In this document: in pieces, positions 15,136 through 23,285 of the stretch
How positions within the stretch are numbered: position 1 is the first letter of the stretch
Layout of the letters: every line of letters begins with the position of its first letter
NCBI GenBank assembly: GCA_007123515.1
Contig: SKKY01000126.1
Location: forward strand, 1 to 25,592
DNA length: 25,592 bases
Direction: 5' to 3'
From: Clostridia bacterium
Lineage (GTDB): Bacteria; Bacillota; Peptococcia; Peptococcales; SKKY01
Notes under the pieces: generated by a model
What the model was told of the DNA's origin: nothing
Databases searched by the model: none
The model's input: only the letters and a program-made list of their open reading frames with translations
Made by a program: the position numbers and the translations under genes

Positions 15136-17616
15136 TTACTGCACCACGATATTTACAATCTTCTGCGGAACCACAATCACTTTCCGGATCGTTTTGCCGG
15201 CGGTCAGCTCTTTGATTCTTTCACTTTCCATCGCAAAGGCTTCCATGTCTTCTTTGCTCATCGCCGCAGGGACTTTAATTTTATCTCTGACTTTACCGTT
15301 AATCTGTAAAACCACTTCCACTTCATCAACTTCTAAGAAGCTTTCATCGGTCTTAGGCCATGGCATATCAATCAGCATGTCCTTTTTGCCAAATGACTGC
15401 CAGATTTCTTCGCAGATATGCGGAGAAAAAGGACTTAGGACCAGGATCAGCTTTTCAATGGCCTCTTTTAAGACAGCCTGATTGGCATTTTCTTTTTCCT
15501 TGTAGTCCATAATGGCATTGACCAGTTCCATGATTCGGCTGATGGCGGTATTAAAGTTAAATCTTTCGCTAAGATCGTTAGAGACTCTCTGAATCGTGCT
15601 GTGAACCACACGCATAAGATCTTTATCTTCTTTTGACAATTGCTCTTTCTCAGGCAACACAAAATCGGTCCCGGTAATTAGTTCTTCAGACTGATAAGCC
15701 AGTCTCCAGACTCTGTTTAAGAAACGGTAGCAACCTTCCACAGCGCGATCATTCCATTCCAAATCTCTTTCCGGCGGAGCCGCAAACAGAATAAATAGTC
15801 TGGCCGTATCAGCGCCATATTTATTAATGATCTCTTCCGGACTAACCACATTACCTTTGGATTTTGACATTTTTGAACCATCTTTTAAGACCATGCCTTG
15901 TGTTAGCAGATTCTTAAATGGCTCTTTAAAGCTTACTAACCCAAAATCTCTGAATACTTTTGTAAAGAATCTGGCATATAATAAATGTAAAATTGCATGC
16001 TCCACGCCGCCAATATACTGATCAACATTCATCCAGTATTCAGCTTTTTCCTTATTAAAAGCCTCTTTATCATTGTGGGGATCACAGAAACGAAGGTAGT
16101 ACCAGCTTGAGCATACAAAAGTATCCATCGTATCGGTTTCTCTTTTTGCCTTTTTACCACAAACCGGGCAGCCCACATGAACAAAATCCTCGGCATAGTT
16201 AAGAGGGGATTCACCGCTCGGTCTAAATTCCACATTCTCAGGCAATTTTACCGGCAGATCGTCTTCCGGGACCGGCACCGGACCGCAGTCCTCGCAGTTA
16301 ATAATCGGTATCGGCGCACCCCAGTAACGCTGACGGGAAATTAACCAGTCCTTTAATCTGAAGTTTACTTCATGGCTGGCATATCCTTTTTCCGCACCAT
16401 AATCCGTTACTTTGCGGATACCCTCCTCACCGAAGGTTCCGTCAAATTGATCTGAGTTAATCATATAGCCTTCTTCGGTATAGGCTGCCTCCATTTCGGA
16501 GCCATCAGTAACAGCACCATCAGGACTGATAACCGCTTTAATCGGTAAAACATATTTTTTAGCAAAGGCAAAATCTCTTTCATCATGAGCCGGTACACCC
16601 ATAACCGCACCGGTTCCGTAATCAAGCAACACATAATTTCCGATAAGAATCGGGCTCTCTTCACCATTATATGGATTAACAATGGAATGTCCGATCATAA
16701 TCCCTTCTTTTTCAATTTCTGTTGATGTTCTTTCTATATCTGTTAGCCTTGAGACTTTATCTCTAAAGGCTGTTACTTTTTCTTCGTATTCGGTTCCTTT
16801 GGTTAATTCTTCAACTAAATGATGATCCGGAGCCAGTACCATATAGGTCACACCAAAGACAGTGTCCGGTCTTGTCGTATAGACCTCAATCGTTGCACTG
16901 TGATCTTTAACCGGGAAAGAGATCATCGCACCCTCAGAACGGCCGATCCAGTTCCTCTGCATCGTTTTTACTTTATCCGGCCATCCGGTTAATTCATCTA
17001 AATCATCAAGCAGTTCCTGAGCGTAATCGGTAATTTTAAAGAACCATTGATTCAGAGCTCTTTTATTAACGCCGGCATCGCAACGTTCGCAGGCTCCATC
17101 GACCACCTGTTCATTAGCTAGAACCGTGTTGCAGGATGGACAGAAATTAACCATGGCATTCTTTTTATAGGCTAGTCCGTCTTTATATAACTGCAGGAAA
17201 ATCCATTGTGTCCATCTATAGTAATCGGGCTTACTGGCCGCCACTTCTCTGTCCCAGTCGTAACTGATCCCCAGACTCTTATATTGTTTGACCATGCTTT
17301 CGATATTCATATTGGTCCATTCGTCTGGATGAGCACCATGTTTGATTGCCGCATTTTCAGCAGGAAGGCCAAAAGAATCCCAACCCATCGGATGCAATAC
17401 GTTATACCCTTGCATTCTCTTATACCTGGCTACCACGTCTCCGATCGAGTAGTTGCGGACGTGCCCCATATGCAGATTGCCTGAGGGGTAGGGAAACATT
17501 TCAAGGCAATAATATTTTTCTCTCTCATCCCCATCGATGGCGGCAAAGACTTTCCCGTCTTCCCATATCTTTTGCCATTTTTCTTCAATCGGTTTTCCAT
17601 TGTATTTTTCCTGCAT
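15136..17616 (-). CDS. leuS: Leucyl-tRNA synthetase
   Basis: LeuS charges tRNA-Leu. The 826-aa length is typical of bacterial LeuRS. The class I signatures are present: PYPSGNLHMGHVRNY (HIGH-type motif near residue 51) and KMSKS at 582-586. The inserted editing (CP1) domain is present with TTRPDTVFGVTYMVLAP and GTGAVMGVPAHDERDF. Two zinc-type cysteine clusters are seen (CPSC and CERC near 160-180; CEDC and CPVC later), and the C-terminal VVLQINGKVRDKIKV segment ends the protein. AGGAG lies ten bases before the ATG at 17616. Only about 50 bases separate the promoter from the gene, too short for a T-box leader, which is unusual for a Firmicute synthetase but common for leuS of some lineages. 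Confidence 0.97.
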   Translation of the reverse strand: MQEKYNGKPIEEKWQKIWEDGKVFAAIDGDEREKYYCLEMFPYPSGNLHMGHVRNYSIGDVVARYKRMQGYNVLHPMGWDSFGLPAENAAIKHGAHPDEWTNMNIESMVKQYKSLGISYDWDREVAASKPDYYRWTQWIFLQLYKDGLAYKKNAMVNFCPSCNTVLANEQVVDGACERCDAGVNKRALNQWFFKITDYAQELLDDLDELTGWPDKVKTMQRNWIGRSEGAMISFPVKDHSATIEVYTTRPDTVFGVTYMVLAPDHHLVEELTKGTEYEEKVTAFRDKVSRLTDIERTSTEIEKEGIMIGHSIVNPYNGEESPILIGNYVLLDYGTGAVMGVPAHDERDFAFAKKYVLPIKAVISPDGAVTDGSEMEAAYTEEGYMINSDQFDGTFGEEGIRKVTDYGAEKGYASHEVNFRLKDWLISRQRYWGAPIPIINCEDCGPVPVPEDDLPVKLPENVEFRPSGESPLNYAEDFVHVGCPVCGKKAKRETDTMDTFVCSSWYYLRFCDPHNDKEAFNKEKAEYWMNVDQYIGGVEHAILHLLYARFFTKVFRDFGLVSFKEPFKNLLTQGMVLKDGSKMSKSKGNVVSPEEIINKYGADTARLFILFAAPPERDLEWNDRAVEGCYRFLNRVWRLAYQSEELITGTDFVLPEKEQLSKEDKDLMRVVHSTIQRVSNDLSERFNFNTAISRIMELVNAIMDYKEKENANQAVLKEAIEKLILVLSPFSPHICEEIWQSFGKKDMLIDMPWPKTDESFLEVDEVEVVLQINGKVRDKIKVPAAMSKEDMEAFAMESERIKELTAGKTIRKVIVVPQKIVNIVVQ

Positions 17617-17663
17617 GATCTGTACTCTCCTTTGACTGTTTGAACTTCTTACCTTAAAACTTA

Positions 17664-17691
17664 ATTATAAATTCTTAATCAGCAAAGTCAA
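17664..17691 (-). promoter_or_regulatory. Sigma-A-type promoter for leuS
   Basis: On the minus strand TTGACT (17691-17686) and TATAAT (17669-17664) are separated by 16 bases, with the -10 about 48 bases before the leuS ATG. This is the best promoter match in the intergenic space. Confidence 0.75.
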
Positions 17692-17725
17692 CCGGTTTAT
17701 TAGGCTCCGGCAGCTGACTTTTTTT
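17684..17725 (+). other. Imperfect hairpin with T-run in the leuS-ppx divergent region
   Basis: On the plus strand AAAGTCAACCGG is partly complementary to CCGGCAGCTGACTTT across an 11-base loop and is followed by a run of T residues, a terminator shape. No plus-strand gene precedes it. It could stop antisense transcripts entering from leuS, or be a regulatory fold of the region that contains the leuS -35. The ppx-ppk promoter would lie in the AT-rich stretch after it (TTAACA at 17753-17758 is the only -35-like hexamer I see). Confidence 0.35.
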
Positions 17726-17799
17726 ATTTTATCGTGACTTTTTATTTAAAATTAACAAAAATAGGTTAAGATATAGTAATACGTAATCGAGGTGGTCTT

Positions 17800-19362
17800 G
17801 TGGTTAAAAAAAAGAATGAACTTTTCGCCGTAATTTCTATCGGCTCGCATCATATAAAGTTGCTTATTGCTGAAGCCGGCGATGAGAAAAATTTTACTGT
17901 GATTGAAAAAACAAAATATCCGATCAGCTTAGCCCGGGAAAGCTTCTCTGAGGGAAGCATCAGTGTCCCGACCGTGCTTGAAATCTGCAGCGTTCTTAAC
18001 AAACTAAGAAACTTACTTAAAGATTATGGTGTTCGCTACTACGATGTGATCGCTACAAGCGCCATTCGCGAGGCACGAAATAAGCTTTTTATTGTGGATA
18101 AGATTATGCTAAGCACCGGTATGCAGGTGCGCATCCTCACTAATGCCGAGGAACGATATCTGACATTTAAGTCGATTCGCAAAAATTACTTTTTGCTAGA
18201 AGATTTTTCTTCGATGAGCAGTCTGTTTCTTGATTTAGGTTCCGGCAGCATCTCGGTCTCAATTTATAGTAAAAACAAACTAACTTTCAGTCAGAATCTT
18301 AATATGGGTGCTCTACGACTTTACGAAGCAACATCTGAGCTTGAAAAAGAAAATGCGAATTATCCAAGTCTCTTAGAAGAGTTTACCTCCAGTAACATTG
18401 ACCGAATTATTAATTTCGGCCCTCATAAAAAAATCATGCGCTTTTTTATTTTCGGAAGTAATGCCCGATTTGTATCAAAAATATGTCGTGCTGAGAAACT
18501 CTATCCCAAAATGGCTTCGATAGCAAAAGACAATTTTTTAGAAGCCTTTGAAGCGGTTCGATTTATGACGAAGGCAGAAACTCAGAAAAATTTTTCCCTT
18601 TCTGATGAAGAAGTTCATCTGTTTTTACCTGCCCTTGTGATTGTAAAGGGATTTTTAGATCTGACGGTCAGCGAAGAACTCTATATTCCGGAAATCTCGC
18701 TTCGAGAAGGTCTCCTATATAATATGATGGAGGAACACTTTAATCCTGAAGCCCGCAAAACAGATGATGACGACATTCTCTCTTCAGCCAGACACATTGC
18801 CAAACGCTTTAAATATGACCGGATTCACTCTCTTCAGGTAGAAAAATTTGCACTGCAAATCTTTGATGCCATAAAAACACAGCATTTTATGGGCAACCGG
18901 GAACGACTGCTTTTACAACTAGCCTGTATTCTCCATGACACCGGAAAATTTTTAAGCTATGAAAACCATTATGCATATTCCGCTGATCTGATTATGGCAC
19001 TCGATCTTGTGGGCGTATCGGAAAATGATCTGCGTATTGTTGCCGGATGTGCCAGATACCACAGTCATATTACACCCAAATCGAACAGTCGGTTTTTTAA
19101 AAACTTCAGCGAGAAGGATCAGATTATCAGTGCAAAATTAATTGCCATCATTCGCCTTGCCGATTCGCTGGACAGAAGCCATAAGTGTAAATTTTCCAAG
19201 ATCGAGGTCGCCTCCGGTAAAAACACGTTGAAAATTACCGGATACGCTGCCGAAGACACCACATTAGAACAGTGGATCTTTAAGAAGAAGGCTCTCTATT
19301 TCGCCGAAGTTTTTGGTGTCTGCCCAGAATTACAAATAAAAGGACTGTTAAATTATGAATAA
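17800..19362 (+). CDS. Ppx/GppA-family protein with C-terminal HD domain, degenerate motifs
   Basis: The 520-aa protein has the two-lobed ASKHA fold of exopolyphosphatase/guanosine pentaphosphatase (about 8-300) and an HD domain (about 325-500, His379-Asp380 in ILHDTGKF, later YHSH and LADSLDRSH). Its phosphate-loop motifs differ from the active consensus. Loop 1 reads ISIGSHHIKLLI instead of IDxGSNSxRLxI, and loop 2 reads LDLGSGSISVSI (144-155) instead of IDIGGGSTE, losing the Glu; the NAEE segment keeps acidic residues. It may bind polyphosphate or nucleotide without normal hydrolysis, or act through the HD domain; this is inference. The start is GTG at 17800 with GAGGTGG five bases upstream. 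It overlaps ppk1 by eight bases. Confidence 0.85.
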   Translation: MVKKKNELFAVISIGSHHIKLLIAEAGDEKNFTVIEKTKYPISLARESFSEGSISVPTVLEICSVLNKLRNLLKDYGVRYYDVIATSAIREARNKLFIVDKIMLSTGMQVRILTNAEERYLTFKSIRKNYFLLEDFSSMSSLFLDLGSGSISVSIYSKNKLTFSQNLNMGALRLYEATSELEKENANYPSLLEEFTSSNIDRIINFGPHKKIMRFFIFGSNARFVSKICRAEKLYPKMASIAKDNFLEAFEAVRFMTKAETQKNFSLSDEEVHLFLPALVIVKGFLDLTVSEELYIPEISLREGLLYNMMEEHFNPEARKTDDDDILSSARHIAKRFKYDRIHSLQVEKFALQIFDAIKTQHFMGNRERLLLQLACILHDTGKFLSYENHYAYSADLIMALDLVGVSENDLRIVAGCARYHSHITPKSNSRFFKNFSEKDQIISAKLIAIIRLADSLDRSHKCKFSKIEVASGKNTLKITGYAAEDTTLEQWIFKKKALYFAEVFGVCPELQIKGLLNYE

Positions 19363-21445
19363 GGATCTCTTTATCAACCGGGAACTGACCTGGCTCGAAT
19401 TTAATACGCGTGTATTGGAAGAAGCCCAAAAAGAAGAAAATCCCTTAATGGAACGTCTTAAATTTTTGGCCATTTTTTCTTCTAATCTCGACGAATTCTT
19501 TAATGTTCGCGTCGGTTCACTTAGAGATATGGTGGATGCCGGCTACAAAAAAGAAGATGCATCCGGGCTGACGCCTAAAAAGCAATTAAAGGAAATTTCT
19601 GATAAAACCCACCAGCTTAGCCAGGATGCCTATGATCTTTTCAGCAACTATCTGATCCCGGCTCTTAATGAAATAGGGATCTCGCTGATTAATGCTGATG
19701 AGCTTACGTCTATGGACAAAAGCTATCTTAGACGATACTTTAATGAAATGGTTTATCCGATACTGACTCCTCACGCTGTAGACTCCAGTCGCCCCTTTCC
19801 TCATCTTTCAGATAAATCACTAAATCTTGGTATCTTCTTGCGAAAAAATGCTCCGGATTCAAAACAGTTTTTTGCAACGGTGCAGGTACCTTCCGTACTG
19901 CCAAGAAGTGTCTTCCTGCCTGCTGAAAACTCGCAAAAAAGAGTGATCCTATTGGAAGAAGTGATCAGCCTTTTCGTACAAGATCTTTTTGTTGGTCATA
20001 CCATTATCTCCGTGGCACCATACCGGATTATCCGGAATGCCGATCTGACCATTGAGGAAGAGGAAGCAGAAGATCTTTTAAGAGAAATCGAAAATCAGAT
20101 AAAACAAAGAAAATGGGGACAGGCCGTAAAGCTTGAAAGCGGAGCCGATATGGATTCTGCTATGCGCTTGTATCTGGCTAATGAACTCGATGTTCACCCA
20201 AAAGATATCTACTCGATTAACGGCCCTCTCAATCTGGCCTTTCTTTTCCAGATCTACGGTTTAGATGGCTTCGATGAGCACCGTGATAAAAAGTTTGCAC
20301 CGGTAAATAAAAAGGTTTTTAAGGGGAAAAACATCTTTGATGTCATTGCCCAACAGGATATTTTACTGCACCATCCTTTTGATGCCTTTGATCCGGTACT
20401 GGATTTTATCAATCAAGCCGCCGTTGATCCTAATGTGCTGGGCATTAAACAAACCCTGTACCGGGTAAGTGGTAATTCTCCGGTCATTGCTTCGCTGATT
20501 AACGCTGCCGAAGCCGGAAAGCAGGTTACGGTATTGGTTGAACTAAAAGCCCGTTTTGATGAGGAAAACAACATTATCTGGGCCAGACGTCTGGAAAAGG
20601 CCGGCTGCCATGTCATTTATGGTTTGGTCGGATTAAAAACTCATTCTAAGATCACCCTGATTCTTCGCAGGGAAAGTAATAATATTAAACGCTATCTTCA
20701 TCTGGCTACAGGAAATTATAATGACATCACGGCCAGACTTTATACAGATATTGGATTTTTTACCGCCAATGATCAGTTCGGACAGGATGCCTCTAAGATC
20801 TTTAATATGCTTAGTGGTTATTCAGAAATTGAAACCCTTGAAAAAATATGTATCGCTCCCATTTCATTCAGAAGAAAAATAGAAGCGCTGGTCAGAAAAG
20901 AAATCGAGCAGGCTAAAAGCGGAAAAACGGCAAAGATTGTGATAAAAATAAACTCTCTTGTTGATCCGGGAATGATTGATCTGTTTTACGAGGCCTCACA
21001 GGCCGGTGTGTCAATCTACCTGGTTGTTCGGGGCATCTGCTCACTGCGACCGGGTGTGCCCGGGATCAGCGATAACATTACTGTTAAAAGCATCGTTGGC
21101 CGTTTCCTTGAGCACAGCAGAATCTTTTACTTCTACCATGGAGGTGAGGAGGCGTACTATCTCTCAAGTGCTGATTTAATGAGCCGCAATCTTGATCGCC
21201 GGGTTGAGACCTTCTTCCCGGTTCTTGATAAAAAACTGCAGGAAGAACTATGGGATATCCTGGAAGCTAATATTAAAGACAATGTCAAAGGACGGATTAT
21301 GCTCTCCGATGGTCGCTACATTGCCGATCCGGATAATGGTGAGCCCTTTAACTCTCAGGAATATTTTATGGAAAAGGTCAGCATCCAGCCGGTAAAAAAA
21401 AATAAAAAAGTCTTTACACCCAAAACAAAACAGGATGTCACTTGA
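19355..21445 (+). CDS. ppk1: Polyphosphate kinase 1
   Basis: PPK1 reversibly transfers the terminal phosphate of ATP to long polyphosphate chains, usually at the membrane. The 696-aa length is normal. The N-terminal domain opens with FINRELTWLEFNTRVLEEA and FLAIFSSNLDEFFNVRVG. The catalytic part has the autophosphorylated His449 in YLHLATGNYN, preceded by KTHSKITLI, and the second conserved His587 in RFLEHSRIFYF, followed by YYLSSADLMSRNLDRRVE. The ATG at 19355 lies within the end of the upstream ppx-like gene, with AGGA ten bases before it. The second ppx follows 25 bases later. Synthesis and breakdown of polyphosphate are thus encoded in one transcript. Confidence 0.97.
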   Translation: MNKDLFINRELTWLEFNTRVLEEAQKEENPLMERLKFLAIFSSNLDEFFNVRVGSLRDMVDAGYKKEDASGLTPKKQLKEISDKTHQLSQDAYDLFSNYLIPALNEIGISLINADELTSMDKSYLRRYFNEMVYPILTPHAVDSSRPFPHLSDKSLNLGIFLRKNAPDSKQFFATVQVPSVLPRSVFLPAENSQKRVILLEEVISLFVQDLFVGHTIISVAPYRIIRNADLTIEEEEAEDLLREIENQIKQRKWGQAVKLESGADMDSAMRLYLANELDVHPKDIYSINGPLNLAFLFQIYGLDGFDEHRDKKFAPVNKKVFKGKNIFDVIAQQDILLHHPFDAFDPVLDFINQAAVDPNVLGIKQTLYRVSGNSPVIASLINAAEAGKQVTVLVELKARFDEENNIIWARRLEKAGCHVIYGLVGLKTHSKITLILRRESNNIKRYLHLATGNYNDITARLYTDIGFFTANDQFGQDASKIFNMLSGYSEIETLEKICIAPISFRRKIEALVRKEIEQAKSGKTAKIVIKINSLVDPGMIDLFYEASQAGVSIYLVVRGICSLRPGVPGISDNITVKSIVGRFLEHSRIFYFYHGGEEAYYLSSADLMSRNLDRRVETFFPVLDKKLQEELWDILEANIKDNVKGRIMLSDGRYIADPDNGEPFNSQEYFMEKVSIQPVKKNKKVFTPKTKQDVT

Positions 21446-21470
21446 TATCCCTCCGGAATGAGGAACGCAT

Positions 21471-22964
21471 ATGAAAAAAAAGGATCATAAAATTGCTATT
21501 ATCGATCTGGGCTCGAATTCAGTCAGGCTTATCATCTTTGCCATTTACAGCGGCAAGTACTATAAGCTGATGGAGCAGGAAAAAGAAATGGTCCGTTTAA
21601 GCGAGGACCTGTCTTCTGACGGATACTTAAAAGAGGCACCGATTAACCGAACCTTGCTGACGCTCTCTTTGTTTAAAGATTTGATTCATTCGCATGATGT
21701 TGAAAAAGTAATTCTTGCCGCCACTGCAGCAGTAAGAAACGCTCATAATCAGTCAGAATTTCTGCAGAAAATTAAAGAAGAATTTAACTGGAATTTTGAG
21801 GTCATATCAGGAGAAAGAGAAGCCTGGCTTGGTTTTTTAGGTGTGGTTAACACCATAAGCCTTGATGATTACTACCTGATTGATATCGGGGGTGCCAGTA
21901 CTGAAATTTCCTATATAAGGAACCGAACACTAAAAGAAGCGATCAGTCTTGATGTTGGAGCGGTTACCTTTAAGGACAAAGAAAAAGATTTCTATAAGGC
22001 ACTAGGGGATCTGGAATGGTTAAAAGAAAGAGCAGATACGCCATTGATTGGCCTTGGCGGAACCCTTCGTTCTTTTGCTAAAATTTTTAGCAGAAATTCC
22101 GGTTATCCGATCGATAAGCTCCATAATCTGGAGTTGCCTTTCGAATCTGCTGAAAAAACAATAAAGACCGTATTTTCTAAAAGCCCTGATCATCTGCATA
22201 AAATAAATGGCCTGGATAAATCCCGGATCGACATCATTGTGCCGGGCCTGACCATTCTTCATTCAGTGATGAAAACGATCCGACCGGAAAAAGTAGTCAT
22301 CAGTGGTAATGGATTGAGAGAAGGCCTGCTTTATGAGTACCTTCTTCAGGATAAAAAAACTCCGGTCTATACTGATGTGCGCCGGCACAGCATAAAAAAC
22401 CTTCTTTATAATTATGATATGGATAAGGATCATGCTGCCCATATTACATGTCTTTCTGAAAGATTGTTTTCAAGTACTAAAAAGCTTCATAACATAAGCC
22501 CGGATTATCTCTATTTGTTACTAAATGCCGCCATGCTTCATGATATCGGCATCTATATCGACTACTATCTGCACCACCGTCATTCATACTACCTGATTAT
22601 GAATTCAAGTCTCTATGGCTTTACCCACAGAGAGACATTGATGATCGCTCTGATTTGTGCCCGACATCGTAATAAGAGTTTTAAGATTACCTATACTGAC
22701 TATAAAGATCTGCTGACAAAAGACGATCTTTTTATCATCAATCTGTTCAGCCTGTTTCTTCGCATTGCAGAGAATCTTGACCGTAATGAAGAAGCTAATA
22801 TCAGAGATATTGAAGCAAAAGACTCTAACGGAACCGTTACCTTATTTGTTCTTTCTAAAAAAAATGTTTCACTCGAAATTAGCGCAGCTATGAAGAGTGC
22901 TTTGGATTTTAAAAAATTATTAGGGAAAGAATTGGTTATTACCCAGAAAAAAGCCGAAGGATAA
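21471..22964 (+). CDS. ppx: Exopolyphosphatase (Ppx/GppA) with C-terminal HD domain
   Basis: The 497-aa protein should remove terminal phosphates from polyphosphate, or hydrolyse pppGpp. Unlike the first paralogue it keeps the active motifs: IDLGSNSVRLII (11-22), SGEREAWLGF with the catalytic Glu region, and IDIGGASTE (137-145), plus GLGGTLRSFAKI. A C-terminal HD domain (about 315-490) has His357-Asp358 in MLHDIGIY, then HHRHSYY, CARHR and RIAENLDRN. This long HD-containing form resembles E. coli PPX rather than the short two-domain type. GAGG lies eight bases before the ATG at 21471. Third and last gene of the polyphosphate operon; its stop codon lies in the following terminator. Confidence 0.93.
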   Translation: MKKKDHKIAIIDLGSNSVRLIIFAIYSGKYYKLMEQEKEMVRLSEDLSSDGYLKEAPINRTLLTLSLFKDLIHSHDVEKVILAATAAVRNAHNQSEFLQKIKEEFNWNFEVISGEREAWLGFLGVVNTISLDDYYLIDIGGASTEISYIRNRTLKEAISLDVGAVTFKDKEKDFYKALGDLEWLKERADTPLIGLGGTLRSFAKIFSRNSGYPIDKLHNLELPFESAEKTIKTVFSKSPDHLHKINGLDKSRIDIIVPGLTILHSVMKTIRPEKVVISGNGLREGLLYEYLLQDKKTPVYTDVRRHSIKNLLYNYDMDKDHAAHITCLSERLFSSTKKLHNISPDYLYLLLNAAMLHDIGIYIDYYLHHRHSYYLIMNSSLYGFTHRETLMIALICARHRNKSFKITYTDYKDLLTKDDLFIINLFSLFLRIAENLDRNEEANIRDIEAKDSNGTVTLFVLSKKNVSLEISAAMKSALDFKKLLGKELVITQKKAEG

Positions 22965-22978
22965 ACATCCTTCGGCTT
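22945..22978. terminator. Bidirectional terminator, ppx / feoA-like gene
   Basis: AAGCCGAAGGAT (22951-22962) and ATCCTTCGGCTT (22967-22978) form a perfect 12-bp stem with a four-base loop. On the minus strand it runs into TTTTTTC, an excellent U-tract for the feoA-like gene. On the plus strand the tail is CTATTATATT, weaker but adequate after such a stem. The ppx stop (22962-22964) is within it. Confidence 0.88.
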
Positions 22979-23005
22979 CTATTATATTGAGTGTTGAGTT
23001 TTACT

Positions 23006-23224
23006 TTATATATTGACTGTTTTTACTTTTATTTTTTTTACAGTATCCTCATTTAATAACAGCTGATCGTATCCTACCTGTACCAGCCAGTCGACGGTTT
23101 TTTGAAGAACGATTACAGACATCCCTTTTGTAATTCCCAAGAGATGAAACAGTGTCTCTTCTGATTCAACAATTTCAGCAACGACACCTTCTTTTAATCG
23201 ACTCAGATCTATTACTTCCACCAT
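23006..23224 (-). CDS. FeoA-domain protein, stand-alone
   Basis: The 72-aa protein fits the small SH3-like FeoA domain: LSRLKEGVVAEIVESEE, then HLLGITKGMSVIVLQKT with the conserved LGI..G turn, and a last strand GYDQLLLNEDTVKKIKV. FeoA domains support the ferrous iron transporter FeoB or form the C-terminus of DtxR-type regulators. No feoB is adjacent, so its partner and function here are open. AGGTGG precedes the ATG, and the gene has its own promoter and terminator. It is shorter and more diverged than typical FeoA. Confidence 0.75.
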   Translation of the reverse strand: MVEVIDLSRLKEGVVAEIVESEETLFHLLGITKGMSVIVLQKTVDWLVQVGYDQLLLNEDTVKKIKVKTVNI

Positions 23225-23251
23225 TATTATATCACCACCTAAGTTGTTCTA

Positions 23252-23279
23252 ATTATACACGTTAAAAATTTTTAATCAA
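23252..23279 (-). promoter_or_regulatory. Sigma-A-type promoter for the feoA-like gene
   Basis: On the minus strand TTGATT (23279-23274) and TATAAT (23257-23252) are 16 bases apart, 28 bases before the ATG. No terminator hairpin separates the gene from the Na/Pi transporter upstream, so both single and joint transcripts are possible. Confidence 0.65.
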
Positions 23280-23285
23280 GACTTT

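Noticed and set aside
14553..15309. Overlapping plus-strand ORFs of 137-162 codons opposite proB, yhbY and leuS
   Set aside because: They run antisense to three well-supported genes and cross a terminator; their composition looks like reverse-complement coding sequence.
17617..17799. T-box riboswitch ahead of leuS
   Set aside because: The leader is only about 50 bases from promoter to gene and lacks the conserved T-box sequence with an antiterminator.
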